Source: Vibrio harveyi NBRC 15634 = ATCC 14126 = KCTC 12724
GTDB taxonomy: Bacteria; Pseudomonadota; Gammaproteobacteria; Enterobacterales; Vibrionaceae
DNA length: 34,386 bases
Assembly (NCBI RefSeq): GCF_001591145.1
Contig: NZ_BCUF01000052.1
Coordinates: 1-34,386 of the forward strand
Direction: 5' to 3'
The notes beneath the pieces were generated by a model. That model saw only the letters and a list, made by a program, of their open reading frames with translations. It was not told where the DNA came from and did no database searches. Shown piece by piece: positions 16,756 to 25,661 of this stretch (position 1 is its first letter; the number at the start of each line of letters is the position of its first letter). The position numbers and the translations under genes were made by a program.

Positions 16756-17544
16756 TTAACGAATGATGCCACGTTCCGTCGTTTCCAGAATGTCTGAGAA
16801 ACGTTTCACTGCTGGCCACTCTTGTGCCATTTCAGCTAGGATTGGTTTTACTTCTTCCAGAGTCTTACCTGAACGGTAGATTTCTTTATACGCTTTCTGT
16901 AGTGCACGAATCTCTGGTTTTTCAAAACCATTACGCTTCAAACCAACCAAGTTCAAACCAAATGGCGTCGCATGGTTACCTTGCGCGAGTACGTAAGCTG
17001 GTACGTCTTGAACAACGGCAGAACAGCCGCCAACGTAAGCATAAGCACCAACAGTACAGAACGGATGAATCGCAGAAAGTGCCATAACACCAGCATGATC
17101 ATCAACCGTTACGTGACCACCAAGGATCGCGTTGTTGCCAATGTGAGTGTGGTTACCTACGATAACATCGTGTGCGATGTGAGCGTTAACACACAGCAGG
17201 TTATCATCACCAATCACTGTTGTTGCTTTATCTTGAACCGTACCACGGTGAATTTGAACCGCTTCACGAATCACGTTGCGGTCACCAATAACCACTGTTG
17301 TATCTTCGCCACCGTACTTCTTGTCTTGGTTCTCTTCACCAATCACAGCATGTGGGAAAATGCGGTTATCTTTACCAATTTTGGTGTGGCCTTTGATCAC
17401 TACGTGAGACATCACTTCAGTGCCTTCACCAATCTCCACCGTAGAGGTGATGTAAGTGAAAGGACCAACGGTCACGTTAGCGCCAATTTTCGCGCCTTCT
17501 TCTACCACCGCTGCTGGGTGGATTTTAGCGGTTTCATGAATCAT
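16756..17544 (-). CDS. lpxA: UDP-N-acetylglucosamine O-acyltransferase
   Basis: This 262-residue enzyme, the same length as E. coli LpxA, adds the 3-hydroxyacyl chain to UDP-GlcNAc in the first step of lipid A synthesis. It is built of hexapeptide repeats (left-handed beta helix) with the catalytic H125 in AHIAHDVIVG. Residue 173 in the chain-length ruler is glycine (VGG), as in E. coli, which points to a long (C14-type) hydroxyacyl chain rather than C10; this is an inference. The ATG at 17544 is chosen by family length and a GAG Shine-Dalgarno; only one base separates it from the fabZ stop. Confidence 0.97.
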   Translation of the reverse strand: MIHETAKIHPAAVVEEGAKIGANVTVGPFTYITSTVEIGEGTEVMSHVVIKGHTKIGKDNRIFPHAVIGEENQDKKYGGEDTTVVIGDRNVIREAVQIHRGTVQDKATTVIGDDNLLCVNAHIAHDVIVGNHTHIGNNAILGGHVTVDDHAGVMALSAIHPFCTVGAYAYVGGCSAVVQDVPAYVLAQGNHATPFGLNLVGLKRNGFEKPEIRALQKAYKEIYRSGKTLEEVKPILAEMAQEWPAVKRFSDILETTERGIIR

Positions 17545-17545
17545 A

Positions 17546-17998
17546 TTAAAACTCTCGACGAGCACACTTCAGCTCAGCTGAACATACCACTTCGCCGTCA
17601 ACTTTTGCTACACCGCTAAATGCAGCAATGCCACGGCGCTCTTTCAGAAATTCTACTTCAATAATCATTTGATCGCCTGGTACTACTGGCTTACGGAACT
17701 TAGCACCGTCTACACTTGCGAAGTAGTACAGTTCGTTTTCCGTTGGTGCACCAAATGATTTAAATGCAAGTAGGCCTGTCGCCTGAGCCATCGCTTCCAA
17801 GATCAATACGCCTGGGAATACTGGTAGCTGTGGAAAGTGACCTGTAAACTGAGGTTCGTTAACCGACACGTTTTTAATTGCGTGAAGGTACTTCTCTTCT
17901 TGGAAGTCAATCACACGGTCGATCAATAAGAATGGGTAGCGATGAGGTAGTAGCTCTTGAATTTCAGAGATGTTCATCGTTTTCTTTTCAGTAGTCAA
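17546..17998 (-). CDS. fabZ: 3-hydroxyacyl-ACP dehydratase
   Basis: This 150-residue hot-dog fold enzyme dehydrates 3-hydroxyacyl-ACP and competes with LpxA and LpxD for the same substrates. The catalytic H54 (TGHFP) and E68 (LILEAMAQ) are at E. coli positions, and LLPHRYPFLLIDRV is intact. The start is a TTG with GGA about 8 bases upstream. An ATG seven codons later (17977) would give MNISEIQELLPHRYPF and remains possible. It is separated from lpxD by 173 bases holding a terminator and a candidate promoter, and is tightly joined to lpxA. Confidence 0.95.
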   Translation of the reverse strand: MTTEKKTMNISEIQELLPHRYPFLLIDRVIDFQEEKYLHAIKNVSVNEPQFTGHFPQLPVFPGVLILEAMAQATGLLAFKSFGAPTENELYYFASVDGAKFRKPVVPGDQMIIEVEFLKERRGIAAFSGVAKVDGEVVCSAELKCARREF

Positions 17999-18119
17999 AG
18001 TCGTCTTCCTATATCAATTCTCAACAACCAAGATGGCAAGGCAGCGGCAAATGCCACTTATTCAGGAATTGCCTGCAAAGTGTATACCAGCTTGGTGATA
18101 AATCTACTTATAGCGCGTC

Positions 18120-18125
18120 ATTATA
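18120..18125 (-). promoter_or_regulatory. Candidate -10 element for a fabZ-lpxA-(lpxB) promoter
   Basis: A consensus TATAAT followed by GACGCGC (GC-rich discriminator) lies just past the U-tract of the lpxD terminator. No good -35 is present 16-18 bases upstream; that region is the terminator hairpin. The 120 bases between it and fabZ contain several short inverted repeats (for example TGGCA...TGCCA and ACCA-GCT-TGGT). Confidence 0.4.
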
Positions 18126-18131
18126 GAAGAA

Positions 18132-18156
18132 AAAGACCCGCATTTCGCGAGTCTTT
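18132..18156 (-). terminator. Rho-independent terminator of lpxD
   Basis: A 10-position stem with one mismatch (AAAGACTCGC / GCGGGTCTTT) and a 5-base loop is followed by TTTTTCTTC on the minus strand. It lies 16 bases after the lpxD stop. Confidence 0.87.
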
Positions 18157-18171
18157 GTTCAGAATGTGGAA

Positions 18172-19203
18172 CTAAGATTCTTCTTTCTGTTCCAGCTGCT
18201 TTTCAACAGCTTTCAGGCGTTTGTTCATCTCGTCAATACGGTGAACTCGAGTCGCCGTTTTACGCCACTCTCGGTTGGTTTGCAGCGGAATGCCTGATGA
18301 GTACAGACCTTTCTCTTCGATACTGCGCATCACCATGCCCATACCGGTGATAGCTACGCCATCTGCAATCGTGATGTGACCATTAAGAACCGACGCGCCG
18401 CCGATCTGACAGTACTTACCAATTTTCGTACTGCCCGCCACAATAGTACCACCTGGCATCACGGTACCATATCCGATCTGCACGTTATGAGCGATTTGAA
18501 GTTGGTTATCAAGAACTACGTTGTCTTCGATGATGGTGTCTTCTAGCGCACCACGGTCAATAGTGGTACATGCACCGATCTCGACACGGTTACCGATACG
18601 CACAGAACCCAGCTGAGGGATCTTGATCCATTCGCCTTTGTCATTTGCATAACCGAAACCATCAGAGCCAATGACTGTACCTGATTGAACTAGACAGTCA
18701 TCACCCAACGATACTTCATGATAAATCGTCACATTAGCCCAAAGCTTAGTATTGTTACCTAGCTTTGCGTTTTTACCGATAAAGCAACCAGCGCCAACAC
18801 TTACGTTGTCGCCTAGTTCTACACCCGTTTCAATCACTGCGTTAGCACCGATTGTCACGTTCGTACCCATCTTTACATCTGCTGCGATCACTGCACTTGG
18901 TGCAATCTCATCAGCGGGCTTTGGCGTGGTGTCCATCGCTTGAACAACACGAGCGAAAGCAATGTAAGGGTCAGCAACAACCAGAGCGTTACCCGCGCAC
19001 TGGTCTTTGTGTTCTGGTTTCACCATTACCACAGTTGCTTGGCACTCAGATAGGTGTTTCGCGTATTTTGGGTTAGACAAGAAGGTCACATCGCCTTCTT
19101 GTGCTTTATCCATTGGAGCTACGCGGTTTACAACGAGAGACTCGTCACCAAATAGCTCACCCCCGGTAATTGTTGCCAACTCGGCTAATGTCAATTTCTT
19201 CAT
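18172..19203 (-). CDS. lpxD: UDP-3-O-(3-hydroxyacyl)glucosamine N-acyltransferase
   Basis: This 343-residue enzyme adds the N-linked hydroxyacyl chain in the third step of lipid A synthesis. It has an N-terminal uridine-binding domain (1-95), hexapeptide repeats (about 100-300) with the catalytic H239 in LQIAHNVQIGYG, and a C-terminal helix (RIDEMNKRLKAVEKQLEQ) that in homologues helps bind acyl-ACP. It directly follows skp with a 6-base gap, so rseP-bamA-skp-lpxD look like one transcription unit ending at the terminator just downstream. Confidence 0.97.
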   Translation of the reverse strand: MKKLTLAELATITGGELFGDESLVVNRVAPMDKAQEGDVTFLSNPKYAKHLSECQATVVMVKPEHKDQCAGNALVVADPYIAFARVVQAMDTTPKPADEIAPSAVIAADVKMGTNVTIGANAVIETGVELGDNVSVGAGCFIGKNAKLGNNTKLWANVTIYHEVSLGDDCLVQSGTVIGSDGFGYANDKGEWIKIPQLGSVRIGNRVEIGACTTIDRGALEDTIIEDNVVLDNQLQIAHNVQIGYGTVMPGGTIVAGSTKIGKYCQIGGASVLNGHITIADGVAITGMGMVMRSIEEKGLYSSGIPLQTNREWRKTATRVHRIDEMNKRLKAVEKQLEQKEES

Positions 19204-19209
19204 AACTTC

Positions 19210-19719
19210 TTATTTTAGAGCTTTAATTACGTCTTCAGAGATGTTGTATTCTGGCTTACCGTACTGAAGCGAAGAGATATCGATAACTAGGTCGTAACCT
19301 TTTTTCTCTGCTACTTTCTTCACTGCGTCTTGGATAGTTTTGAATAGTTTTGCTTTCTCTTCAGCTTCGCGACGTGCACTTGCTTTCTCAAGCGCTTGTG
19401 CTTTCACTTTGTATTCGCTGTCTAGTTTAGCGATATCAATACGCAGTTTTTCGATCTCTTCTTGACCTAGAAGCTCGCCGTCACGCTGCAGTTTTTCAAT
19501 CTTTGTCTTAGCTTGCGCTTGGATTGATTTCAGCTCATCAGCTTTGCTCTTAAAGTCTTTCTGCATTTTTTGTAGAACCACTTCACGTTGAGGAAGTGCT
19601 TGGAAAACTTGAGCAGTGTTGATGTAGCCAATTTTCTGAGCAGCTTCTGCCGCGTTTGCAAACATTGAAGAGCTAAGTACAAGAAGGCCAATGCCTGCCG
19701 CTTTGATCATTTTATTCAA
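19210..19719 (-). CDS. skp: Periplasmic chaperone Skp/OmpH
   Basis: This 169-residue precursor of the trimeric holdase carries unfolded outer-membrane proteins to BamA. It has a signal peptide ending near FANAAEA, a short beta-rich body (AQKIGYINTAQVF) and long coiled-coil tentacles (about 55-140: KSKADELKSIQAQAKTKIEK...) before the return strand (KGYDLVIDISSLQY). The start is set to TTG at 19719 because AGAGGA (19727-19732) lies 7 bases upstream; the ATG three codons later (19710) would put the same site 16 bases away. It sits 13 bases after bamA. Confidence 0.93.
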   Translation of the reverse strand: MNKMIKAAGIGLLVLSSSMFANAAEAAQKIGYINTAQVFQALPQREVVLQKMQKDFKSKADELKSIQAQAKTKIEKLQRDGELLGQEEIEKLRIDIAKLDSEYKVKAQALEKASARREAEEKAKLFKTIQDAVKKVAEKKGYDLVIDISSLQYGKPEYNISEDVIKALK

Positions 19720-19732
19720 AATATTTTCCTCT

Positions 19733-22147
19733 TTAGAAGGTTCTACCGATAGTGAACGTGAAGAACTCTTCATCGTCGCCATCAAATTTCTTAATTGGTT
19801 TCGCTAGTGAGAATACTAGTGGTCCCATTGGAGACATCCATTGCAACGCCGCACCATAAGATGAACGGTAGTTGGTTGGATCTGAGTAATCGTAGTAGTA
19901 ACGGTCGCCGTATTCAGCACCAGAACTGCGGTAATCGAATTCCGTATCCCAAACACTTGCCATATCAAAGAAGATACTGGTACGAATTTGGTTACGAACT
20001 TCATCCGAAGCAAATGGGGTTGGTACGATCAACTCGATACTTGCAAGCGCTACCGCGTTACCACCAACAGAATCATCTGTTGCGGTGTCAGCACCGTTGT
20101 TTGAGCCTGAGTAATCACGGTAAACCGCTTTCGGACCTACTGAGTTAGAGCCGAAACCACGTAGTGTTGTAAAACCACCTGCGTAGTAGTTTTCGTAGAA
20201 TGGGAACAAGTTATCGTTGCCATCCGTTTGACCATAACCGTTACCATAACCTAGACGACCACGGAACAAGAGCGTGAACTCATGCTTCTTGGTTAATGGC
20301 ACGTATTGACGAACATCATACTGCATCTTGAAGTATTGAACGTCAGAGCCAGGTACGGTCATCTTGTAGAATGCACGTTGGTGGTTACCTGCTGTCGGGA
20401 AGTAACCGCGGTTCAGGTTGTTACGTGTCCACGAGATGTTGAAGTCAAAGTCATTAGTATTCAATGCGCCGCTAGAATCAATGTTGTCAGCTTGCGCTTG
20501 TAGGAACTGTTCTACCTGTAGGTAAGGTGACAAGTTACCGATCTTGTTGTGGGTGTAACCAACACCGAACTCAAAGCGGTTCAGTTCGTCAAATGGGAAG
20601 CCCCATGTCAAACTTGCACCATAGCTTTGGTTGGTATAGTCAACGATACCCGCTTCAGATGCTTCGAACTCATCGTAGAAGATCTTACCACCCAAACTTA
20701 CACCATCTAGGTTCCAGTATGGGTCACGGTAGTCCAAGCTCACGTTTTTCTGGTAGTCGTTCATCATCGCGTTAATACCAACGCGGTTACCACTACCAAT
20801 AAAGTTGTCTTGTTGTAGACCAACTTGGAAGCTCACGCCTGATTCAGTACCGTAACCTACACCGAAGTTTACGCTGCCTGAGTTAGCCTCTTTTACGGTA
20901 TAAACAAGATCAACTTGGTCATCGCTGCCAGGTACACGGACCGTTTGAACCTCTACATTTTCGAAATAGCCAAGACGGTTTAGACGCGTTTTACCCGTTT
21001 CGATAGATTTCGAGTTTAGCCAGCTACCTTCCATCTGACGCATTTCACGACGCAATACTTCATCTTTCGTCGAGTTGTTACCCGTAAAGCGAATATCTCG
21101 TACATAAATACGGTTGCCTGGGTCAACGTTCACAATCAAAGAAACTTGCTTGTTCTCGTCATCAAACTCAGGGATGGTATTGACTTGTGGGTAAGCGTAA
21201 CCAGATTCACCTAGTACGCGCTTAATGCCTTCTTCCATCGAAGTCACACGAGAACCATTGTATGTCTCGTTATCTTCAAATGGCACAAGCTTTTCGAATT
21301 CCGCCTCTTCACCAATCAGGTTGCCACGGAATTTTACGTCCTTAACGGTGTAAACGTCGCCTTCTTCAAGACCAAGTGTAATGTATACGCCTTTTTTGTC
21401 AGGAGAAATCGCCACTTGTGTCGAATCAACGTTAAATTTCAGGTAACCACGGTCTAGGTAGTAAGACTTCAGAGCTTCGATATCACCAGCAAGCACTTGC
21501 TTTTGGTATTTTTCGTCCGCTAGGAAGTTCCACCATGGCACATCAACATTTAGGTTGAAACGAGAAAGAAGTTCTTCGTCAGAAAAGACTTCATTGCCGA
21601 TAAAGTTGATTTGTTGAATTTTCGCCGAAACACCTTCGGTGAAGACGAATTTCAAGTCAGAACGGTTACGAGGCAATGGAGTAACAACCGCTTTTACCGT
21701 TGCGTTGTATTTACCAACACTGTAGTAAAAGTCTTCCAAACCTTTTTCGATGTTGCTTAGCGTTGTACGGTCAAGCGCTTCACCTTCACGAACACCAGAA
21801 GCATTCAGGTTTTCTTGTAGCTGCTCGTCCTTGATTGCTTTGTTACCCGAGAATGAGATGCTCGCAATAGTTGGACGTTCTTTCACTTGAACAACCAGAA
21901 CATCACCATCACGCAGTACTTTTACATCTTCGAAGTTACCCGATGCGTACAATGCACGAATGATCTCTGCAACATCGCCTTGGTCAACGGTGTCACCGAC
22001 ACGTACAGGCATTTTCAGCAACGCGGCACCTAGTGCGACGCGCTGCAATCCATCGATTTCAATATCTTTAACTACAAAGTTCTCTGCTCCATTTGCAGAT
22101 ACACTGGTCGCCAGTAAACTTGCAAACAGAATTCGCTTAATCGCCAT
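19733..22147 (-). CDS. bamA: Outer membrane protein assembly factor BamA
   Basis: This 804-residue Omp85 protein is the core of the BAM complex that inserts beta-barrel proteins. It has a signal peptide (MAIKRILFASLLATSVSANGA), five POTRA domains (about 22-420) and a 16-strand C-terminal barrel. The barrel includes the conserved RGF motif in TTLRGFGSNSVGPKA (the L6 loop) and a C-terminal phenylalanine (TIGRTF). The Asp/Asn/Gly-rich insert after it (DYSGSNNGADTATDDSVGG) is an external loop segment likely to vary between strains. It is flanked by rseP upstream (44 bases) and skp downstream (13 bases), the standard arrangement. Confidence 0.98.
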   Translation of the reverse strand: MAIKRILFASLLATSVSANGAENFVVKDIEIDGLQRVALGAALLKMPVRVGDTVDQGDVAEIIRALYASGNFEDVKVLRDGDVLVVQVKERPTIASISFSGNKAIKDEQLQENLNASGVREGEALDRTTLSNIEKGLEDFYYSVGKYNATVKAVVTPLPRNRSDLKFVFTEGVSAKIQQINFIGNEVFSDEELLSRFNLNVDVPWWNFLADEKYQKQVLAGDIEALKSYYLDRGYLKFNVDSTQVAISPDKKGVYITLGLEEGDVYTVKDVKFRGNLIGEEAEFEKLVPFEDNETYNGSRVTSMEEGIKRVLGESGYAYPQVNTIPEFDDENKQVSLIVNVDPGNRIYVRDIRFTGNNSTKDEVLRREMRQMEGSWLNSKSIETGKTRLNRLGYFENVEVQTVRVPGSDDQVDLVYTVKEANSGSVNFGVGYGTESGVSFQVGLQQDNFIGSGNRVGINAMMNDYQKNVSLDYRDPYWNLDGVSLGGKIFYDEFEASEAGIVDYTNQSYGASLTWGFPFDELNRFEFGVGYTHNKIGNLSPYLQVEQFLQAQADNIDSSGALNTNDFDFNISWTRNNLNRGYFPTAGNHQRAFYKMTVPGSDVQYFKMQYDVRQYVPLTKKHEFTLLFRGRLGYGNGYGQTDGNDNLFPFYENYYAGGFTTLRGFGSNSVGPKAVYRDYSGSNNGADTATDDSVGGNAVALASIELIVPTPFASDEVRNQIRTSIFFDMASVWDTEFDYRSSGAEYGDRYYYDYSDPTNYRSSYGAALQWMSPMGPLVFSLAKPIKKFDGDDEEFFTFTIGRTF

Positions 22148-22191
22148 ACTTGTTCTAATTATTCCTTGCTACTACTTTTGTCTCTGAACTA

Positions 22192-23550
22192 TCACAGACG
22201 AGTAAAATCATTAAATAGCGCTAACGCCATGAGCGAGAAGATAATCGCACCACCAATTCGATACCCCATTTCCTGTACTTTCTCAGGAACTGGGCGTCGG
22301 ATGACCGCTTCAATTGCGAAAAATAGCAGATGACCACCATCCAACATTGGTAAAGGAACGAGGTTAATAATACCTAGGTTAACACTAATTAGTGCCAGAA
22401 AACCTAAAAAGTAAACCAGACCGTAGTCTGCTGTCGCCCCTGCTCCTTTGGCAATCGAGATTGGTCCACTCAAATTGTTCAGACCAACATCACCTACAAT
22501 CAGTTTCTTAAGCATACTGATTGTAAGTCCAATAACTTGACCAGTTTTATCAATCGCTTTGCCAATAGACTCGAATACACCAAACTGTAATTCGAAGCGA
22601 TAACTTTCTGGCCATTCTGCGACTTCAGGTGCGATACCCGCAAAGCCAACGACTTGTTTGTTAGCTAGCTCACGACTACCCGGTGTCAGTGTGAATGATT
22701 GCTCCTCACCTTGACGCAACACCGTCAGTTCCATTGGCGTATCTGGGTTAGAACGAATGGCTTCTACCACTTCATCCCATTTAGAAATCTTATTTCCATT
22801 AATCGCAATGATCTTATCGCCAGCTAGTAGACCTGCTTTCTCTGCAGCACCACCTTCGCTTACTTGCGCTAACTCCGTAAAAATCTCTGGAGTATATGGC
22901 TTGAAGCCCAACGATTGCATCGCTGATTGTGTTTCTGGATCAAACTTCCAATCACGGATATCAAGAGTCTTCGTGACTTCTGAACCCACTTCGTTTGCAG
23001 AAGAGAGTGTCACTGTCATCGAATCATCACCAATATGAGAAACTAATCCCATGTTGACTGATTCCCAGTCCGGAGTTTTGATGCCTGAGATAGATTTTAG
23101 TTCCATCCCTGATTCAATTCCTGCTTCTGCAATGATTGAATTGGGCGTAACTTCACCAATTACGGGTTTAACCGCTGGAACACCGATCAGGAAAACCAGC
23201 CAGTAAGCCACAATGGCAAAAAGGAAGTTAAAAATAGGACCTGCCGCCACGATGGACGTGCGTTTCCACAAAGGCTTTTGGTCGAAAGCTAAGTGCTTTT
23301 CATGCTCTGGGACTTCATCAACACGGCTATCCACCATTTTGACGTAGCCACCCAGAGGGATCATAGAGATGCTGTATTCTGTTCCATCTTTGCCTACCTT
23401 GCTCCAGATAGACTTGCCAAAACCGATGGAAAACTTTTCAACTTTTACACCACAACGACGCGCGACCCAAAAGTGACCATACTCGTGCACGGCAACTAAA
23501 ATGCCCAATGCAACGATAAAAGAAACCAAATTCCACAAGATACCAGTCAT
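22192..23550 (-). CDS. rseP: Site-2 intramembrane zinc metalloprotease RseP
   Basis: This 452-residue inner-membrane protease cleaves the anti-sigma factor RseA after DegS and so releases sigma-E during envelope stress. The zinc site HEYGH (H22, E23, H26) is in the first membrane segment, and the third ligand is D404 in LVPLPMLDGGHLLF. Two tandem PDZ domains lie between (about 125-310, including AAEKAGLLAGDKIIAINGNKISKWDEVV). The start overlaps the dxr stop by one base (TAATG), indicating coupled translation. Its place before bamA and skp links the stress sensor to the assembly machinery it protects. Confidence 0.97.
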   Translation of the reverse strand: MTGILWNLVSFIVALGILVAVHEYGHFWVARRCGVKVEKFSIGFGKSIWSKVGKDGTEYSISMIPLGGYVKMVDSRVDEVPEHEKHLAFDQKPLWKRTSIVAAGPIFNFLFAIVAYWLVFLIGVPAVKPVIGEVTPNSIIAEAGIESGMELKSISGIKTPDWESVNMGLVSHIGDDSMTVTLSSANEVGSEVTKTLDIRDWKFDPETQSAMQSLGFKPYTPEIFTELAQVSEGGAAEKAGLLAGDKIIAINGNKISKWDEVVEAIRSNPDTPMELTVLRQGEEQSFTLTPGSRELANKQVVGFAGIAPEVAEWPESYRFELQFGVFESIGKAIDKTGQVIGLTISMLKKLIVGDVGLNNLSGPISIAKGAGATADYGLVYFLGFLALISVNLGIINLVPLPMLDGGHLLFFAIEAVIRRPVPEKVQEMGYRIGGAIIFSLMALALFNDFTRL

Positions 23551-24755
23551 TAGCTACGCTCGCGTAAAAAGTCTAAGGCGATAGTTCGTGACATTCTATC
23601 TAGCTCTATCAAGCTTTCCAAGCTATTCACATTCTCAGTTGTATGGCTTGCAGTGATTTTGTTCAAAACTGATTCATTGATGCGAGCGATATCTGTGAAA
23701 CCAAGGCGGTTATTTAAGAAGGCATCAACAGCAACTTCGTTCGCTGCATTCAATGCCGTTGTTGCATGTTGCCCTTCGTAACAAGCATCAATTGCTAGCT
23801 TTAAACAAGGGTAACGAGCAAAATCAGGTTGAAGGAAAGTTAATTCTCCAACTTGAGTAAAATCGAGTGGTTTCACCCCAGCATCCACACGCGATGGGTA
23901 AGACATTGTCAATGCGATTGGTGTTGCCATGTCAGGCTCCCCCATTTGCGCTAACACAGAGCCATCACGATATTGCACCATAGAATGAATAACCGACTGA
24001 GGGTGAATGATCACTTTTAACTGCTCACGAGCGGCATTAAATAACCATTTCGCTTCAATGTATTCTAGGCCTTTGTTCATCATGGTTGCAGAATCAACCG
24101 AGATTTTTGGTCCCATTGACCAGTTCGGATGAGCAATAGCTTGCGCTGGGGTTACGTTTTCTAACTCTGCAATATCGGTATAGCGGAATGGACCGCCTGA
24201 TCCGGTAAGAAGAATCGAAGAAATACCATGCTCTTCAAGATTGCAACGCCCCAAGTTGGTTTGAACTTGTTGTGGAAGACATTGGAAGATAGCGTTGTGT
24301 TCACTGTCGACGGGAAGCAGCTCTGCACCATGTTCTGCAACCGCATCAATAAACAGTTGACCTGACATCACTAGCGCTTCTTTGTTCGCTAACAGCACTC
24401 GCTTGCCCGCTTTTACCGCTGCCATCGTTGGCAACAGGCCTGCGGCACCGACGATTGCTGCCATTACGCTATCCACTTCCTCTAACGCAGACACATGGCA
24501 AAGCGCATCAATACCACCTAACACTTCTGTGCTTGGAGAAACTGAAGCTAGCTCACTTTGTAGAGCCACAGCCGCCGCTTTATCCGCCATTACCGCGTAC
24601 TTAGGTTGCCATTTACGACAAAGTGCGACCATCTTTTCAACGTTCGTGCTTGCCGCTAATGCGACGATAGAAAACAGCTCAGGGTTTTGTTCAACCACTT
24701 TTAGTGTACTTGCACCAATTGAGCCTGTTGCACCAAGAATCGTTAACTTTTGCAT
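23550..24755 (-). CDS. dxr: 1-deoxy-D-xylulose 5-phosphate reductoisomerase
   Basis: This 401-residue enzyme makes 2-C-methylerythritol 4-phosphate, the committed step of the non-mevalonate isoprenoid pathway and the target of fosmidomycin. It has the NADPH-binding GATGSIG (8-14), metal ligands D150 and E152 (LLPVDSEHNAIF) with a third Glu in NKGLEYIEAKWLF, and the flexible loop NWSMGPKISVDSATM. Coupled to rseP by a TAATG overlap and preceded by cdsA with a hairpin in the 51-base gap. It is also called ispC. Confidence 0.97.
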   Translation of the reverse strand: MQKLTILGATGSIGASTLKVVEQNPELFSIVALAASTNVEKMVALCRKWQPKYAVMADKAAAVALQSELASVSPSTEVLGGIDALCHVSALEEVDSVMAAIVGAAGLLPTMAAVKAGKRVLLANKEALVMSGQLFIDAVAEHGAELLPVDSEHNAIFQCLPQQVQTNLGRCNLEEHGISSILLTGSGGPFRYTDIAELENVTPAQAIAHPNWSMGPKISVDSATMMNKGLEYIEAKWLFNAAREQLKVIIHPQSVIHSMVQYRDGSVLAQMGEPDMATPIALTMSYPSRVDAGVKPLDFTQVGELTFLQPDFARYPCLKLAIDACYEGQHATTALNAANEVAVDAFLNNRLGFTDIARINESVLNKITASHTTENVNSLESLIELDRMSRTIALDFLRERS

Positions 24756-24771
24756 GATGTAAGACCGTTAG

Positions 24772-24799
24772 AAAAATTCAGGAGCGACGATGCCGCTCC
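24772..24799 (-). terminator. Weak terminator or attenuator between cdsA and dxr
   Basis: A 6-bp GC-rich stem (GGAGCG / CGCTCC) with a 7-base loop is followed on the minus strand by TGAATTTTTC. The short stem and offset T-run suggest partial termination at most. Confidence 0.5.
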
Positions 24800-24806
24800 C
24801 GATAAA

Positions 24807-25649
24807 TTAGAATACGTAGTAAAGAAGAGCAAATACTGGGAATGCAGCAGTTAGGCTGTCGATACGGTCAAGAATGCCACCGTGTCCCGGAATGATGTTG
24901 CTGCTGTCCTTGATACCTGAAACACGTTTGAACATGCTTTCGACTAAGTCACCAAGAACAGATATCACAACAGTAATCAGAGTAATCATCACCATATGAA
25001 GTGGGCTGGTGAATTGGATATCGAACCAACCTGCGAATAACCATCCGACAACTAATGCTGCGATGATGCCACCAACCAAACCTTCAATTGTCTTATTTGG
25101 GCTCACATGAGGCGCCATTTTGCGTTTACCCATGCTTTTACCAGCAAAGTAAGCGCCGCTGTCTGCAGCCCATACCAAGAAGCAAACGTACAGCACAAGT
25201 TTTGCGCCGTGGTATGGATCTACTGAAATATCAGAAGCTCTAAGAATGATCACACTCCAAAGAAAAGGGATCAATGTTAGAAAACCGAATACATGACGAA
25301 GGGCTTTGCTACCTTGCCATAAATTGGTGGTTTTAGGGTAAGTGATTGCCATCCCACTTGCGATAATCCACCATGCAAAGCCAAGCGATAATACTGCGTA
25401 GTGTGGCATTGCTAGTTGATTTAAGCTGGTTGCGTCTGGCGAAATGAATAGAAAACTTAGTCCGGTTACAACGGCTGCCGGAACAAGCGCAGCAATACGT
25501 GAATTGCTTTCTGTAAACTGGGTCCACTCCCAAAAGCCTAATAGCGTTACCGCAGTCAAAGCGATAATGAAGCCAATTAGGGGTAATTTAAAAATACCTA
25601 AAATAACCAGGGGAGCTAAAATTAGTGCTGTTATTATTCTCTGTTTCAA
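24807..25649 (-). CDS. cdsA: Phosphatidate cytidylyltransferase
   Basis: This 280-residue integral membrane enzyme makes CDP-diacylglycerol, precursor of all phospholipids. It has about eight hydrophobic segments and the diagnostic CDS signature near the C-terminus (SMFKRVSGIKDSSNIIPGHG, then GILDRIDS). The start codon is TTG, supported by AGGA 7-8 bases upstream and by the family start MKQRIITALILAPL. It is 12 bases after uppS, consistent with cotranscription. Confidence 0.96.
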   Translation of the reverse strand: MKQRIITALILAPLVILGIFKLPLIGFIIALTAVTLLGFWEWTQFTESNSRIAALVPAAVVTGLSFLFISPDATSLNQLAMPHYAVLSLGFAWWIIASGMAITYPKTTNLWQGSKALRHVFGFLTLIPFLWSVIILRASDISVDPYHGAKLVLYVCFLVWAADSGAYFAGKSMGKRKMAPHVSPNKTIEGLVGGIIAALVVGWLFAGWFDIQFTSPLHMVMITLITVVISVLGDLVESMFKRVSGIKDSSNIIPGHGGILDRIDSLTAAFPVFALLYYVF

Positions 25650-25661
25650 ACTAACTAGTCC

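Noticed and set aside
16972..17619. 215-codon open frame on the plus strand opposite lpxA
   Set aside because: It lies wholly antisense to lpxA and the end of fabZ, has low-complexity Thr/Asn/Val-rich translation and no ribosome-binding site; it is a codon-bias shadow.
19720..19785. Longer skp reading from ATG 19785 overlapping bamA
   Set aside because: The extension hides the signal peptide; AGAGGA followed by TTG at 19719 explains the start.
21520..21550. GGAACTT motif as a sigma-E -35 before skp/lpxD
   Set aside because: It is in the bamA coding sequence, far from the next gene, and no TCTGA-like -10 lies about 16 bases downstream. No sigma-E promoter could be supported in this window.
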